Positions 36,060-46,720 of a DNA stretch of 64,000 bases are shown here, piece by piece. The notes beneath the pieces are model-generated. The model did not search any database. It saw only the letters and a program-made list of their open reading frames with translations, and had not been told where the DNA came from. This stretch comes from Taudactylus pleione (Eukaryota; Chordata; Amphibia; Anura; Myobatrachidae), in the NCBI GenBank assembly GCA_031769625.1, contig JAUIMM010000088.1, positions 2,805,501 to 2,869,500 on the forward strand, written 5' to 3'. The translations under genes and the position numbers were made by a program. Each line of letters begins with the position of its first letter. Position 1 is the first letter of the stretch.

Positions 36060-36420
36060 ACAGACTCCTGTACACCAAAGAAGTTCAGGCTTGGCTACCC
36101 TCCCGATTTGGTCGGGAGCCTCCTGAATATTGGGTGCCGCTCCCAACCACCCGGATAGGCAGGCAAGCGTCTCGGCTGCCGCCTGGCTCCCAGAGTACTA
36201 CTAGAATCCCCCGCAGCGGGGGGGGGGGGGTCTGATGACATGATTCGTGCTTAATCGCGTCATCATGGCTCCGCCCCCTGCTTCACAATACTTTTATTTT
36301 CGGCATTGTGAAGAGGGGGTGGGGCCACGATGATGCGATCATGTGGTCACGCCCCTGGCCCCACCCCCAAAATAGCGCCATGGGCCGGCCACGCCCCCCG
36401 GAAGGAGGGAGCTGAATGTC
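36060..36420. repeat. GC-rich dispersed repeat with CTCCCGATTTGGTCGGGAG hairpin
   Basis: A hairpin CTCCCGATTTGGTCGGGAG at 36100-36118 opens the repeat; a C/G-rich body with an inverted pair (TTCACAATACTTTTATTT against GCATTGTGAAGAGGGGG) follows. A shorter piece of the same family, in reverse, is at about 38180-38275. Confidence 0.55.
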
Positions 36421-37322
36421 AGCATGTATGAAGTAGTTTGCTTAGTCTCACATATGATTTTTCAAAATATAATAAAAGGGAGATTGTGCCCTTTATTACC
36501 AAATATTAGTGATATGACAGTGAAAGTCTTCAGAGCACTACTAAACATTCTTAGAATGGAGCCTAAAAACTTCCTTCCAGATAAACTGGCTATCATTTTA
36601 GAAGAATAAAAATCTAAAAGAAATACAGTACTAGCGCGAAGTGTGTTAAGACCAAAGTTTTTCATATTCCACTGATAATGATTTTTCTACCACAGCATTG
36701 TTCTCAAATATCCTTGTTTAAGAATGACCCTAAAAAAATTGTACTATTTACTAGACATTTCAAGTTGAAGTTCAGTTATTTTGGTTGTGCTGAATGGTGT
36801 ATTTGGGACAGTGTTTTAAAATTACAGCACTGTTCTTCCAGAACAAGTTCAGACAAGACTTAAGCTGTACAACAAGATTTACATTTCTGTAAATTGTTGC
36901 ATAAATTTATTTTGCTTTTCCAGTGCAACATATAAGTTGATATAAAAAAATGTAAATATTATTGCTTTGGCAAAGGTGAGGTTAGATGTGTATTAAATCA
37001 ATTCATTATATTTATGGTACTGCAATTGTTTATTAATTTATGAATAATCAATTCTAAAACTAGCATATGTAATACACTATTACTGCACATGAAATATCTC
37101 TGTCAAATCTGTATTTGGCACCAGTTATATACTCATATCCATAATTATTTGTAAACCAAAGCTATAACCTTTATTTAGTCAGTGATTCCTCCATCATTAA
37201 GCTGCCACGTTGATAGTTATGTACATGCACAATAAAAAGTATTAATCTGAATGTCATAAAATATTTTAAACTAACCCAGGAAAGTATTTAAATAAGATCC
37301 TTTCATTGTGAATGAGGAATGA
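36421..37322. other. AT-rich stretch without recognised genes
   Basis: Short ORFs (36424-36609, 36678-36863) do not resemble a family. No repeat ends seen. Confidence 0.4.
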
Positions 37323-37764
37323 GGTCCTGATTCAGCGATGATGCTAATGCTGCCACAACTGTGAATTTGTACACAGCGGCTGAGCGAAAATATGCAAATG
37401 TCGCAGCCGCCAGGATTTGTATTGAGACGCCCAATGGCAGCTTCGCAAACTCAAGCGACTGCGTACAAAGACGCAGCATCGGTCGCAGATTAGTAGATTA
37501 TCAGACTCCAGACGGTTGCGCAGAACAGTCGCAGGACCGGAGACGCCAGGACCATTTTTACTGCGTACGGGATCACAGTCGTAGGTTGAGATACATCACA
37601 AAAAGATTGCAACATGGCTGCGTTTTCGTCGCCACCCCCCCCCCCCCCATTGCCTCCCACAAACGCTTGACACATGCACGGTGACACAAATATGCATGTG
37701 CAAATTACCGATAGTCACACAACTGCTTAAATATCAGCATTGCATCTATCTCTGAGTCAGGCCC
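37323..37764 (+). mobile_element. GGGCCTGATTCAG-family, subfamily B, copy 2
   Basis: Ends GGTCCTGATTCAG and CTGAGTCAGGCCC, flanked by TGA (37320-37322, 37765-37767). The interior matches 17550-18037 in reverse orientation (GAGCGAAAATATGC, AGGATTTGTATTGAGACGC, TGCGTACAAAGACGCAGC). A 14-C run lies at about 37636-37649. Confidence 0.85.
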
Positions 37765-37767
37765 TGA

Positions 37768-38719
37768 GATCAAAGGATTGGGTGAAGAGTAAATTTGAAG
37801 GTGTAATTCTTCTTTTATGGTGCTGTCCAAGACAATTTGTTTCATGTTCAAAGCATCAATAACTATGTGTTAAAATGTAGCAAAATATGTAAAGAAATAA
37901 AGTGAACTGCATTAGAAATTAAACTGCAAATTCCATTCTCCACGGTTAATCCCCTGAAGGACTTTACAACATGAAAATGAAAACAAATCATCTACTAAAT
38001 GATCACAATTTGCACAGTGTAACATATACGTAACAAATAGTATAATCTACGTAACTAAAGAATTACATTTTTTTGTTAATCATTAAAACGACTGCAAAAT
38101 TTGTAAATTCCTTGTCTGATTTTGACAATATATAATCTCAGGATCACATAAAACCATTTGCAAATGAATTTTAGAGGCATACTTACCTTCACTCCCAATA
38201 TGTCTGGGAGACTCCAGAATTTTAGGGGAGTCGGGAAACTCCCGGAAGACTAGGTGACCCTCCCACATGCCACCTACTTCTATTGAAGTGGGCAGGAAGG
38301 AGGGGTGCTGTAACGCGATTTTGAGAAAATCACGTAGATCTTGGCACCGCTCCCTATTCCAGGACCCATAATTCTCAGATGCTACAAAGGGTCAGGGTCT
38401 ATTGATGAATGGTGCCTGGCCTCGCCCGCCCCCCTCAGTGATCAGATGGCTCTCGTCTCTAGCACTAATCCAGAGGGGAGAAATTACAGGTCGACAAGTG
38501 TGTTTAGAGGCTTATTTTGGCGGACTCTCCAAAGATCCCCAGATAAGCTTTTCTAATTTTTATTTGAAGTACATTATTGATCACCATTTATTTCTATAAC
38601 TTATAAACTACACTATCAAGTGCCTGCTCCATTTTTAATGTTTCAGAAAAATATTTTTACTTGGCACTTTATTTTTATATGGTACGGTGATATCTCTGGG
38701 TTCAAAATCATAACCTGTT
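37768..38719. other. Stretch without genes; fragment of the 36060 repeat inside
   Basis: 38180-38275 carries CTGGGAGACTCC and TCGGGAAACTCCCGGAAGAC, the reverse of the repeat at 36060-36420. The rest is AT-rich and unassigned. Confidence 0.4.
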
Positions 38720-38935
38720 TGTTGATTGGTGTGTGTCAGAGTTAGGTCAGTCTCCTAGCTCCAATGTTTATCCTTCCTGTGTCATTACCATTCTGTTTAC
38801 CAGATAATTTATTGTTTCTGACTATGATTCTTTTCCCGTGACCTTGACCATTTGCCTGTATACTGTTCTGAACCTTGCCTGTGCCCCAGACTTCTGCCAC
38901 TTCCCAGATTATGGAGAGTTGGAAATGGTATGGCA
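38720..38935. repeat. LTR-style fragment
   Basis: Text such as GTGTGTGTCAGAGTTAGGTC, TTGTTTCTGACTATG and CCTGTATACTGTTCTGAAC is of the same kind as the LTR relics at 16320-16740 and 27780-28430. No ends or duplication. Confidence 0.3.
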
Positions 38936-39030
38936 AAATGCATTAGGTGACTGGTGCTGCTTTCCTGTAGTTACCTGTAAATTGTTTTTTTTTGCAGACT
39001 GACCAACTCTTTTAGCAGATGCAAAGTACC

Positions 39031-39033
<3 letters not shown>

Positions 39034-39071
<38 letters not shown>
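39034..39071. repeat. (AT)n microsatellite
   Basis: Pure AT dinucleotides, broken by one TTT, and interrupted on the right by the solo LTR; the AT run resumes at 39676. Confidence 0.9.
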
Positions 39072-39675
39072 TGTGACGCAGTCAGATTACGGGGTCCCTC
39101 TCCTAGGTAGGGGACTCCTTCCTTACACACACAGCAGCCAGGAAACACTACGCCAGACTGGATTCGAGTACAAGCTGGTCGGCGCCAGTCTTTATTGTGC
39201 AAAACAGAAACAACAAAAGAAACCATAAACATAAAACCTAGCCCTGGCCGGGCTCTAACTTTACAGGTGGTTCCCTCACTACCAGAACCTGGCAGGGCCT
39301 AATGCCCTCACCAGCAACAAAGGCACAGCACAACACTCACAGTTAGGTTTTCAAGTGTCTCTGAGCAAACTCCCTGCCTGCTCTCCCAGGTGAGACACTC
39401 AGCCCTAAACACACTGGGCTTATATTGGCCACTCTCAGGTGGAAACCCTAACAAGCCTGTTACCAGGCTGCGAGAACCAAAACCTGGAGTGGCCGTGGGT
39501 GGAGCCCTCCCTCTCCTCTCACCCACAACCCCCAGGTCCCAAACCGGCTTTTCAAAAACCCGACACTCAAGCCTGCTACACTGCAGACTTTCTCCTGGGG
39601 GTTTTAAAACACATAAGACAGGAATCTGGGACAAATGTACCTGCCACAGACCACTTTACCAGTGATCCTATCACA
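39072..39675 (-). mobile_element. Solo LTR, 604 bp, minus strand
   Basis: On the minus strand it opens TGTGATAGGATC and closes CTGCGTCACA, the TG...CA ends of an LTR. It contains GGCCAATATAAGCCC (CCAAT and TATA-like, complement of 39415-39430) and downstream CACAATAAAGACTGG (poly(A) signal AATAAA, complement of 39189-39200), in the correct order for U3-R-U5. It sits within an AT microsatellite, so ATAT on both sides fits a 4-bp duplication but is not decisive. No internal region remains. Whether it came from an endogenous retrovirus or another LTR element cannot be told. Confidence 0.65.
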
Positions 39676-39766
39676 ATATATATATATATAAAGCACTAAT
39701 CCACGGCACTCACCATTCCTAGATTTGGGGTGCAACATGGTATGTGACCACATTGTTTAAATAGAA

Positions 39767-39914
39767 ATCACAGGGGCTCTGCACTCACCATAATAACTAA
39801 CAATAATAATAAACATAATAAACAGTGTGGTTTTGGTTCATGAATTGAACCAAAACCCCACTGTTTATTATGTTTATTATTGTTAGTTATTATGGTGAGT
39901 GAAGAGCCCCTGTG

Positions 39915-39916
<2 letters not shown>
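39767..39916. repeat. 150-bp near-perfect inverted repeat (hairpin)
   Basis: ATCACAGGGGCTCTGCACTC at the left is mirrored by GAGTGAAGAGCCCCTGTGAT at the right. Arms run about 72 bp with a TCATGAATTGA-like centre near 39840. One arm has an extra AAT, the only indel. It abuts an (AT)n run at 39917-39949. Confidence 0.9.
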
Positions 39917-39949
<33 letters not shown>

Positions 39950-39952
<3 letters not shown>

Positions 39953-40651
39953 TGTGTGTAGAGAGAGCGCACAAAAAGGGATTTCCCTCAAACTGAATTA
40001 TATCAAACAATAATAAATAACATGCATCTATTGCAATATAGTGATTGAATGGTATGATAAAGTAAAATAAAAGTCACTGATTCTCGAAATGAGAGGCGGC
40101 AGCAGTCTTCTTGGGGTCCGTTTGGCCAACGGATGAGGTAGTTCTGGAAAAGGGTTAAAAAGAAATGCGTCTGATAGTGTAATATTATTAAATAAATTGG
40201 CAACCGGTGCTCAAAATAAATGTGCGTACCAAAAAGAAAAACTTTAAAACTTACCTGAACTCCAAACGTACATGGTTCACACTGGATGGGGTGGATAAGA
40301 TGTTGTCGGCTGGATCACCTTAAGAAAAGCTCATTCAAGCCCAAGGGGGAGAGGAATTATATAGTGTAGTGTTTCCTTAAATTAGTAATATAATAAAAGT
40401 ACTAAGGGCTGCGTACCAGATAGTGCTATATTTATAGTCTGTAGTATTTATATCCAAGTGTCTCCTAGTGTCCCGGTTTCCAGTCCTTCTTGGAAATGTA
40501 TGTGATCAGTACACATGAGCTAGATACAAATGATCCCCCGTCAGTATATTTTAACAAAGGTTTTATTGGATACAACCGCATAGGGAGACAGTTTAGGGAA
40601 AATACAAAACAGTAAAAAGGGAGTTGTGCTTATCTTTTAGGATGGTACCCA
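39950..40651. other. Stretch with Penelope-style terminal text
   Basis: No gene. The phrase GCGCACAAAAAGGGATTTCC near 39968 and repeated GTACCA/CAGTCC phrases resemble sequences near other hammerhead-like relics in the window. Not classifiable. Confidence 0.35.
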
Positions 40652-41184
40652 GGGCCTGATTCAGACCAGGTCACTCTGACAGAGCGCTCGCTCTGAATCA
40701 GGGCTGGTTTTTTTTTTAGAACGGCTTCCTGGCCGCTCGCATAGCTGTGGGTGACCACCCACAGCTACAGCGAGGGGCCATGATGATGGTTGCGATGGTC
40801 AAGACCATCGGGCTTGTGACGAGACCTTGTGGTAGGGTCTTGTGGCTGCAAGCCCCAGAGAGATTTCGGCTCTAACAGTGCCGGAATCTCTCCACTGACA
40901 TCACTCGTGATGTCAGTGGGGTCGCCCCAAAACGACAGGCGTTCTTATTGGAACGCCTCCGTGTGGGAAGCCACTCCCCCGGCCCACCCACCAAAGGGGG
41001 CGAGCTGTCACTCAACATCGACAGCTCGCCCCCTCTGTTGCGAGACCCAGAGCAATGGTGCCCATCGCTAGCCGGGTCTCGCGCATGCGCACAACGGAGC
41101 CAGCTCCGTCGTGCGCATGCGCTGTGGGCCACCATCGACCCGGTTGCAAGCGCTCGGCGCTTGCGACCGGGTCTGAATCAGGCC
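40652..41184 (+). mobile_element. GGGCCTGATTCAG-family, hairpin-array subfamily, copy 4
   Basis: GGGCCTGATTCAGACC and GGTCTGAATCAGGCC are inverted. Internal hairpins run in the family order: CATAGCTGTGGGTGACC, GATGGTTGCGATGG, GAGAGATTTCGGCTC, CACTGACATCACTCGTGATG, GGGGGCGAGCTGTC/GACAGCTCGCCCCC, CGCATGCGCACAACGGAGC/GCTCCGTCGTGCGCATGCG, and CGACCCGGTTGCAAGCGC/GCGCTTGCGACCGGGTC. The 3-bp flank duplication is not clear here. Confidence 0.87.
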
Positions 41185-42597
41185 ACCGGTCCTCTTAGGT
41201 ATAATAGTCCAAAAGTTAGAGAGCCTGGGTCAGCTCTCCTCAACGCGTTTCGTCCTATAGGGACTTCTTTAGGAGTTGTATTGGGTCTATGAAGTGCCTT
41301 CTATTTATCCCCTAAATAAGGGGAGGTTTGTTTCTGAGATTTGCGCCAAAAAATGGCACCTGCGCATGTGCAGTGCATGGCAGCCATTTTGTATGACGTC
41401 ATACATGACGTTAGCGCTATCTCCCGAAACTCCAGGGGTATTTGTCTGTAAAACGCTTCCACATGTACCGGCGGCTGTATTGTCAGCTTGGCCTTGTCTA
41501 TGTGGAGTTGAGCATCGTAAGCAGGATAGCGGCAGCCATTTTGTTGGTTAGACAAAAACCTATACCAACAAGACGGCGGCCATTTTGTTGGTTTGAAAGA
41601 ACATAAACAGTGGCCATTTTTAGATGGATGCGATGGTGGCCATCTTATGGTTTATCTGCAGAGTGACAATTGGGTCAGTTTGTGTCAATTTGTGCGATGG
41701 TAGCCAACTTATGGGTTATCCACAGAGCGACAGTTGGGTCAGTTTGTATGGCTGGCTTGTTTGTAATCACAGCCAGTTTTTAGTGTTTATGACATATTGA
41801 GAATATCTAAAAACTTATGTTCTTAAAACACTTCCCTATGGCAAAATGCACTTAACATACATAAAAAATTACATTACAGATAATTTTAAAAAGTGTAAGG
41901 GGCATAACACATGGGGAGAAGTACATAGAGCATGGTAAAAGTTATTGCTCTATACATGAGCATACAGAGCAGGGTCCTCCTCCCCACTGTCTCACAGTTG
42001 TCTTCTGTAGCACTTCTATGACAGCCTTCACCTTCAGAGCTGTACTGTGTATGGATTAATTGTGTTGCTAATTGTTACTTGTGTTCTGTTTATATTTTGG
42101 TTAATGTAATGTTCTGTGTACCCTTTACTGTATGTACGGCGCTGCGGACCATTGACAAACACTTGATCGATAATAAAGTGAACACACTGGGCATTCTGGT
42201 ATCAATGTTATACAGGAAGGACGACAAAAGGGGCAGAGTAAATAGGAATTTCATTTAAGCCGTATTCAGTATCCAAACACTTTTAAAACATCCCACGACT
42301 CAAATCCAGAATTACTAACTTTTAAAAGCATTGAACAAGTCAAATTAGGTCCAACAGGTGGGGATCTCGCAAACAAACTCTCACAGCGAGAAATGTTTTG
42401 GATTTTTGAACTGAATATTCTCTTACCATACGGCTTAAATGACAGCTATGAAATAGCCCCATTCCTGTAATCATCCACATGCACTTATTACCCTATTTTT
42501 ACATGTATTTATATATTAATCTGCAACTTTACTATTAGGTGACATAACTACTGTATTTTTGTTGCTTTTAGAGTTTTATGAGCTCATTTTAAATAAT
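41185..42597. other. Unassigned stretch; hammerhead-like relic and GCCATTTT cluster
   Basis: 41234-41276 read on the minus strand gives CTCCTAAAGAAGTCCCTATA then GGACGAAACGCGTTGAGGAG: a GTCC/GGAC stem, GAAAC and palindromic ACGCGT, a decayed hammerhead layout. From 41381 to 41645 five GCCATTTT/GCCATCTT words occur (41383, 41534, 41577, 41613, 41638). The rest, 41650-42597, has no gene. Confidence 0.4.
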
Positions 42598-42790
42598 ATA
42601 TATATATATATAAGTGGAACAGTCCGGCACTCAGGACGAAATAGTATCAAAAGCGGGTGCCATCCTAGAATAAATACAAGTAGGATCCAGAAAGAATGAG
42701 AATACACTCAAACAGTCTAGGAAGCAGGCGGCACTCCAGTAGAAAAAAGAAATTGTATTGATCAAACTAGTATCAACATGTTAAACGCAT

Positions 42791-42832
42791 ATGTCGACGT
42801 TTCAAGGCCCTTGGGCCTTTTCATCAGGACAC
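42791..42832 (-). ncRNA. Hammerhead ribozyme-like motif, intact core
   Basis: On the minus strand: stem I strand GTGTC (42828-42832), core CTGATGA (42821-42827), stem II of about six pairs (AAGGCC/GGCCTT with a CAAG loop), GAAA (42800-42803), a minimal palindromic stem III (ACGT), cleavage triplet GTC, and stem I partner GACAT. Every invariant core nucleotide is present and cleavage would fall between 42796 and 42795. One unpaired A sits at the base of stem II where G-C is usual. Very short stem III is typical of the retroelement hammerheads described in Penelope-like elements. Confidence 0.7.
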
Positions 42833-43841
42833 GAAAAAAGCAACAAACAAACAATGAGGTCCTACCTTCTATAAAGAAGGAAGAAATGCTGAAAAGGTCT
42901 CTCACCCAGCCAGGAGCCATGAGACTGGAGCGTCAACCGGAAGTGGGGAACACACCTGACGTCACCCTGTGCTGGGGTTGCCCAGCAACCTGTGACGCGG
43001 CGTCTGTCGGGACCTCTGGAATGTGATACACGCCGAAGGCCACCTGATCAGAACGTCAGCCGCAAGTGAGGGAATCCCGCAGCCACTGGTCGTTACTGTG
43101 GTTGCCCAGCAACCAACGCTACAACTCCAGACAGGCCTGTCTGGCTGGGAGACCCTATAGACATAAAGCAAAAAGCAGAAAATTAGAAAAGAAAAGCAAA
43201 AGAAAAAGTAGAAACCCACGTGTGAAACAGACCTAAACTAAACTGTGACCATAAAATAAACCATACTAATAGTGACATCAAAAAATAACCAAAACTTAAA
43301 TGAGAAAAATATATATCAAAACATAAAGTTACTGCCGAGTTATATACCAAATAAACATACTGGGAACAGCACTGAGTATATATATATACAACTGTAGCGA
43401 TAATGTGACAAATAAGTAAAGCATCGTATAATCATATTTATAATAAAGCTATCTGGACCAAATGTAGAACTACAGGAACACATTTAACATATTTTCTGCT
43501 TTTTGCTTTATGTCTATAGGGTCTCCCAGCCAGACAGGCCTGTCTGGAGTTGTAGCGTTGGTTGCTGGGCAACCACAGTAACGACCAGTGGCTGCGGGAT
43601 TCCCTCACTTGCGGCTGACGTTCTGATCAGGTGGCCTTCGGCGTGTATCACATTCCAGAGGTCCCGACAGACGCCGCGTCACAGGTTGCTGGGCAACCCC
43701 AGCACAGGGTGATGTCAGGTGTGTTCCCCACTTCCGGTTGACGCTCCAGTCTCATGGCTCCTGGCTGGGTGAGAGACCTTTTCAGCATTTCTTCCTTCTT
43801 TATATAAGGTAGGACCTCATTGTTTGTTTGTTGCTTTTTTC

Positions 43842-43883
43842 GTGTCCTGATGAAAAGGCCCAAGGGCCTTGAAACGTCGCCAT
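43842..43883 (+). ncRNA. Hammerhead ribozyme-like motif, stem I damaged
   Basis: The mirror copy: GTGTC, CTGATGA (43847-43853), stem II, GAAA (43871-43874), GTC (43876-43878). The stem I partner reads GCCAT instead of GACAT, breaking the second pair of an already short stem, so this copy should be weaker than the one at 42791-42832. Confidence 0.6.
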
Positions 43884-44007
43884 ATGCGTTTAACATGTTG
43901 ATACTAGTTTGATCAATACAATTTCTTTTTTCTACTGGAGTGCCGCCTGCTTCTTAGACTGTTTGAGTGTATTCTCATTCTTTCTGGTCCTGCTTGTGTG
44001 TATATAT

Positions 44008-44012
44008 GTATA

Positions 44013-44059
<47 letters not shown>

Positions 44060-44060
44060 T
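44008..44060. repeat. (GT/AT)n microsatellite
   Basis: A GT run passes into about 17 AT dinucleotides, ending at the hAT element. AT sequence resumes on the right at 47322, which obscures the 8-bp duplication. Confidence 0.9.
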
Positions 44061-44559
44061 AGGGGTGAGCGGGTTCGGATTTCTGAAATTCGAGCCCCCC
44101 CGATCCGAGGCAGATCCGAGTCAGGCTCGACTTTTCCCGCCTGACTCGGATCTGAAATCGGGGCAAAACGTCATCATCCCGCCTTCCGAGTCTCGCAGGT
44201 TTTGGATCCTATATAAGGTACCCGCGTCGGCGCCATTTTCTCACTCGGCTGTGGACAGTGAAGAGGGAGGGTGGGAGTTAGGGCTGGCTGGGCTGTGTAG
44301 TGTAGTGCAGAGTAGTGTTGTGCTGTGCTGCGCTGTGCTGCTGTTGTCCACTACTTCAAAGTCCATAGGGGCTGGCTGTGTTGTGCTGTGCTGCTGTTGT
44401 TAATAGGGGCTGGCTGGACTGTGTTGTGCAGTCAGTTCTCCATAGGGGCTGTGTCCACTCCAAAGTCCTGTGCAGTGTCCCAGTCCTAAAGGGGTGCTGT
44501 AGTGTTGTCCAGGGGGTGCTCTGTCCATCAGGGGTGCTCCCCCCAAGTGCTAAAAAAAT

Positions 44560-45240
44560 AATATTTTTTGTGTGTTTGTGAATTGTGTGCGCAGTAGCCG
44601 CACGTGCATCAACAAAGTAGTGCCAAGCGAGCGCCTGTGTCATAAGTAAAGGGCCGGCTGGCTTGACCGTTAAAGGGTGCTGTAACCCCCAAAGTACACT
44701 CCAAACCAAACAAATATATATTTTCTGTGTTTGTGAATTGTGTGCGCAGTAGCCGCATGTGCATCAACAAAGTAGTGCCAAGCGTGCGCCTGTGTCATAA
44801 GTAAAGGGCCGGCTGGCTTGACCGTTAAAGGGTGCTGTAACCCCCAAAGTACACTCCAGTCCAAACCAAAAAAACAATTATTTTCTGTGTTTGTGAATTG
44901 TGTGCGCAGTAGCCGCACGTGCATCAACAAAGTAGTGCCAAGCGTGCGCCTGTGTCATAAGTAAAGGGCCAGCTGGCTTGACCGTTAAAGGGTGCTGTAA
45001 CCCCCAAAGTACACTCCAGTCCAAACCCAAAAAATATATATTTTCTGTGTTTGTGAATTGTGTGCGCTGTGGCTGCACGTGCATCAACAAAGGAGCAGCA
45101 CCAAGCGTGCGCCTGTGTCCCATAAGTAAAGAGCCGGCTGGCTCATTTCTTAAAGGGTGGTGTAACCCACAAAGTGCACTACTCTCCTGCAAAAATAAAA
45201 AAATATTTTCTGTGTTTGTGTGCGCTTTATCCGCACGTAT
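44560..45240. repeat. 160-bp tandem repeat inside the hAT element
   Basis: TTTTCTGTGTTTGTGAATTG starts at 44721, 44881 and 45041, spaced exactly 160 bp, with diverged units before (about 44562) and after (about 45205). Each unit carries GCAGTAGCCGCACGTGCATC and GGGTGCTGTAACCCCCAAAG. Exact spacing and few differences point to recent array growth. Confidence 0.92.
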
Positions 45241-45393
45241 ATATCAATATAACATAAATGGAGGACCAAACTTTCTCCGATAAAAATAAAATAGGGAAAG
45301 ATCAAGAACCACTTCCTCCTAGTGCTGTTGCTGCTGCTGGGAGTTGTTCATAATCCCAGAGAGGAAGTAGGAACATCACTACTTTTACTAAAC

Positions 45394-46720
45394 AATTGAC
45401 CCTCCAACAGTCCCTAGCGATGAGGATGAAGTACGACAGCAGTCATCCTGAAGCAAAACGTATAACTGAGGCCTTGACTGCTATGTTGGTGTTAGACGTG
45501 CGTCCGGTATCCGCCATTGGTGCAGTGGGATTTAGACAATTGATGGAGGTAGTGTGTCCCCGGTTCCAAATTCCGTCTAGATTCCACCTGCATCCTCAAA
45601 GCAGCAGCGACAAAAGGATGTTAAAGGGTGGTGTAACCCTCAATGTGCGCTCCACAAACAATAACAATATTCTTCTTTTTTTTTCTGTCTTTGTGAAATG
45701 TGTGGGCTGTAGCCGCACCTGCATCCTTAAAGCAGCAGCGACAAGCGTGCGTCTGTCTGTTAAAGGGTGGTGACACCCTCAAAGTGTGCTACACAAACAA
45801 TAAAAATATTGTTCTTTTTTTTTCTGTCTTTGTGAAATGTGTGGGCTGTAGTCGCACCTGCATCCTCAAAGCAGCAGCGACAAGCGTGCGTCTGTCTGTT
45901 AAAGGGTGGTGTAACCCTCAAAGTGCTCCAAAAAATAAAAAACTATTTTTTTAATGTGTTTGTGACTTGTGTGCGATGTAGCCACACGTGCATCAACATA
46001 GTAGCAGCGCCAAGCGTGCGCCTGTGTCATAAGTCAAGGGCTGGTTTGGACATCTGGTCCGGACTGAAGGACGTGCCAACAATTTCTGACAAGTCTACTG
46101 TCACTGCATATGATACTGTCCTCAAAGCAGCAGCGACAAGCGTGCGTCTGTCTGTTAAAGGGTGGTGACACCCTCAAAGTGTGCTACACAAACAATAAAA
46201 ATATTCTTCTTCTTTTTTCTGTCTTTGTGAATTGTGTGGGCTGTAGCCGCACTTGCATCCTCAAAGCAGCAGCGACAAGCGTGCGTCTGTCTGTTAAAGG
46301 ATTACATCGGTGACAACATCCAAGTAGGCATGTCAGACAGTCCGTACCTGTACTGGCAGGAAAAAGAAGCAATTTGGAGGTCCCTGTACAAACTGGCTCT
46401 ATTTTACCTGAGTTGCCCCCCCTCCAGTGTGTACTCCGAAAGAGTGTTTAGTGCAGCCGGGAACCTTGTCAGCGAAAGGCGTAGGAGGTTGCTTCCACAA
46501 AATGTGGAGAAGATGATGTTCATAAAATGAATTATCAACTCTTCCAGGGAGACCAGCCTCCAGAACGTACAGAGGGACCTGTGGTTGTGGATTCCAGCGG
46601 GGACGAATTAATACTCTGTGAGGATGAGGATGTACACAACACTGAAGAGGGTGAGGAATCGGTGGATGAGGAGGATGAGGACGACATCTTGCCTCCGTAG
46701 AGCCAGTTTGTGCAGGGACA
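45394..46720 (+). pseudogene. hAT-family transposase remnant
   Basis: 45396-45590 encodes MTLQQSLAMRMKYDSSHPEA then an ITEALTAMLVLDVRPVS stretch and FRQLMEVVCPRFQIPSR, which is the segment between the BED finger and catalytic core of ZBED-like hAT transposases. 46300-46530 encodes the C-terminal dimerisation region: YLYWQEK, WRSLYKLALFYLSCPPSSVY, SERVFSAAGN, RRRRLLPQNVEKMMF. The catalytic middle is missing, replaced by tandem repeats. An acidic tail (EDEDVHNTEEGEE) follows in another frame to a stop near 46699. Confidence 0.8.
45640..46300. repeat. About 139-bp tandem repeat inside the hAT element
   Basis: TTTTCTGTCTTTGTGAAATG starts at 45681 and 45820; later units are near 45950 and 46213. 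Units share GCATCCTCAAAGCAGCAGCG and GCGTCTGTCTGTTAAAGGGT. They are clearly related to the 160-bp units at 44560-45240 but a different subfamily, and they replace the middle of the transposase. Confidence 0.88.

Larger units (their letters stand above)
42677..43997. repeat. Large inverted repeat, about 0.5-kb arms (Penelope-type pseudo-LTR pair)
   Basis: The left arm, 42677-43180, is repeated in reverse at 43492-43997 with only a handful of differences; for example CCTATAGACATAAAGC near 43152 mirrors GCTTTATGTCTATAGG near 43505. The spacer of about 311 bp is AT-rich and has no ORF. Each arm carries one hammerhead-type motif, facing outward from the centre. High identity of the arms implies recent formation or conversion. 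Class is inferred from the hammerhead and from the analogous arrangement at 33771-34367. Confidence 0.8.

Noticed and set aside
42962..43712. Identical ORFs on both strands (85, 69 and 82 codons)
   Set aside because: They arise because the two arms of the inverted repeat are nearly identical; not genes.
44356..45192. Repeated minus-strand ORFs with SVLWGLQHPLTVKPAGPLL
   Set aside because: They are the complement of the 160-bp tandem units in the hAT element.
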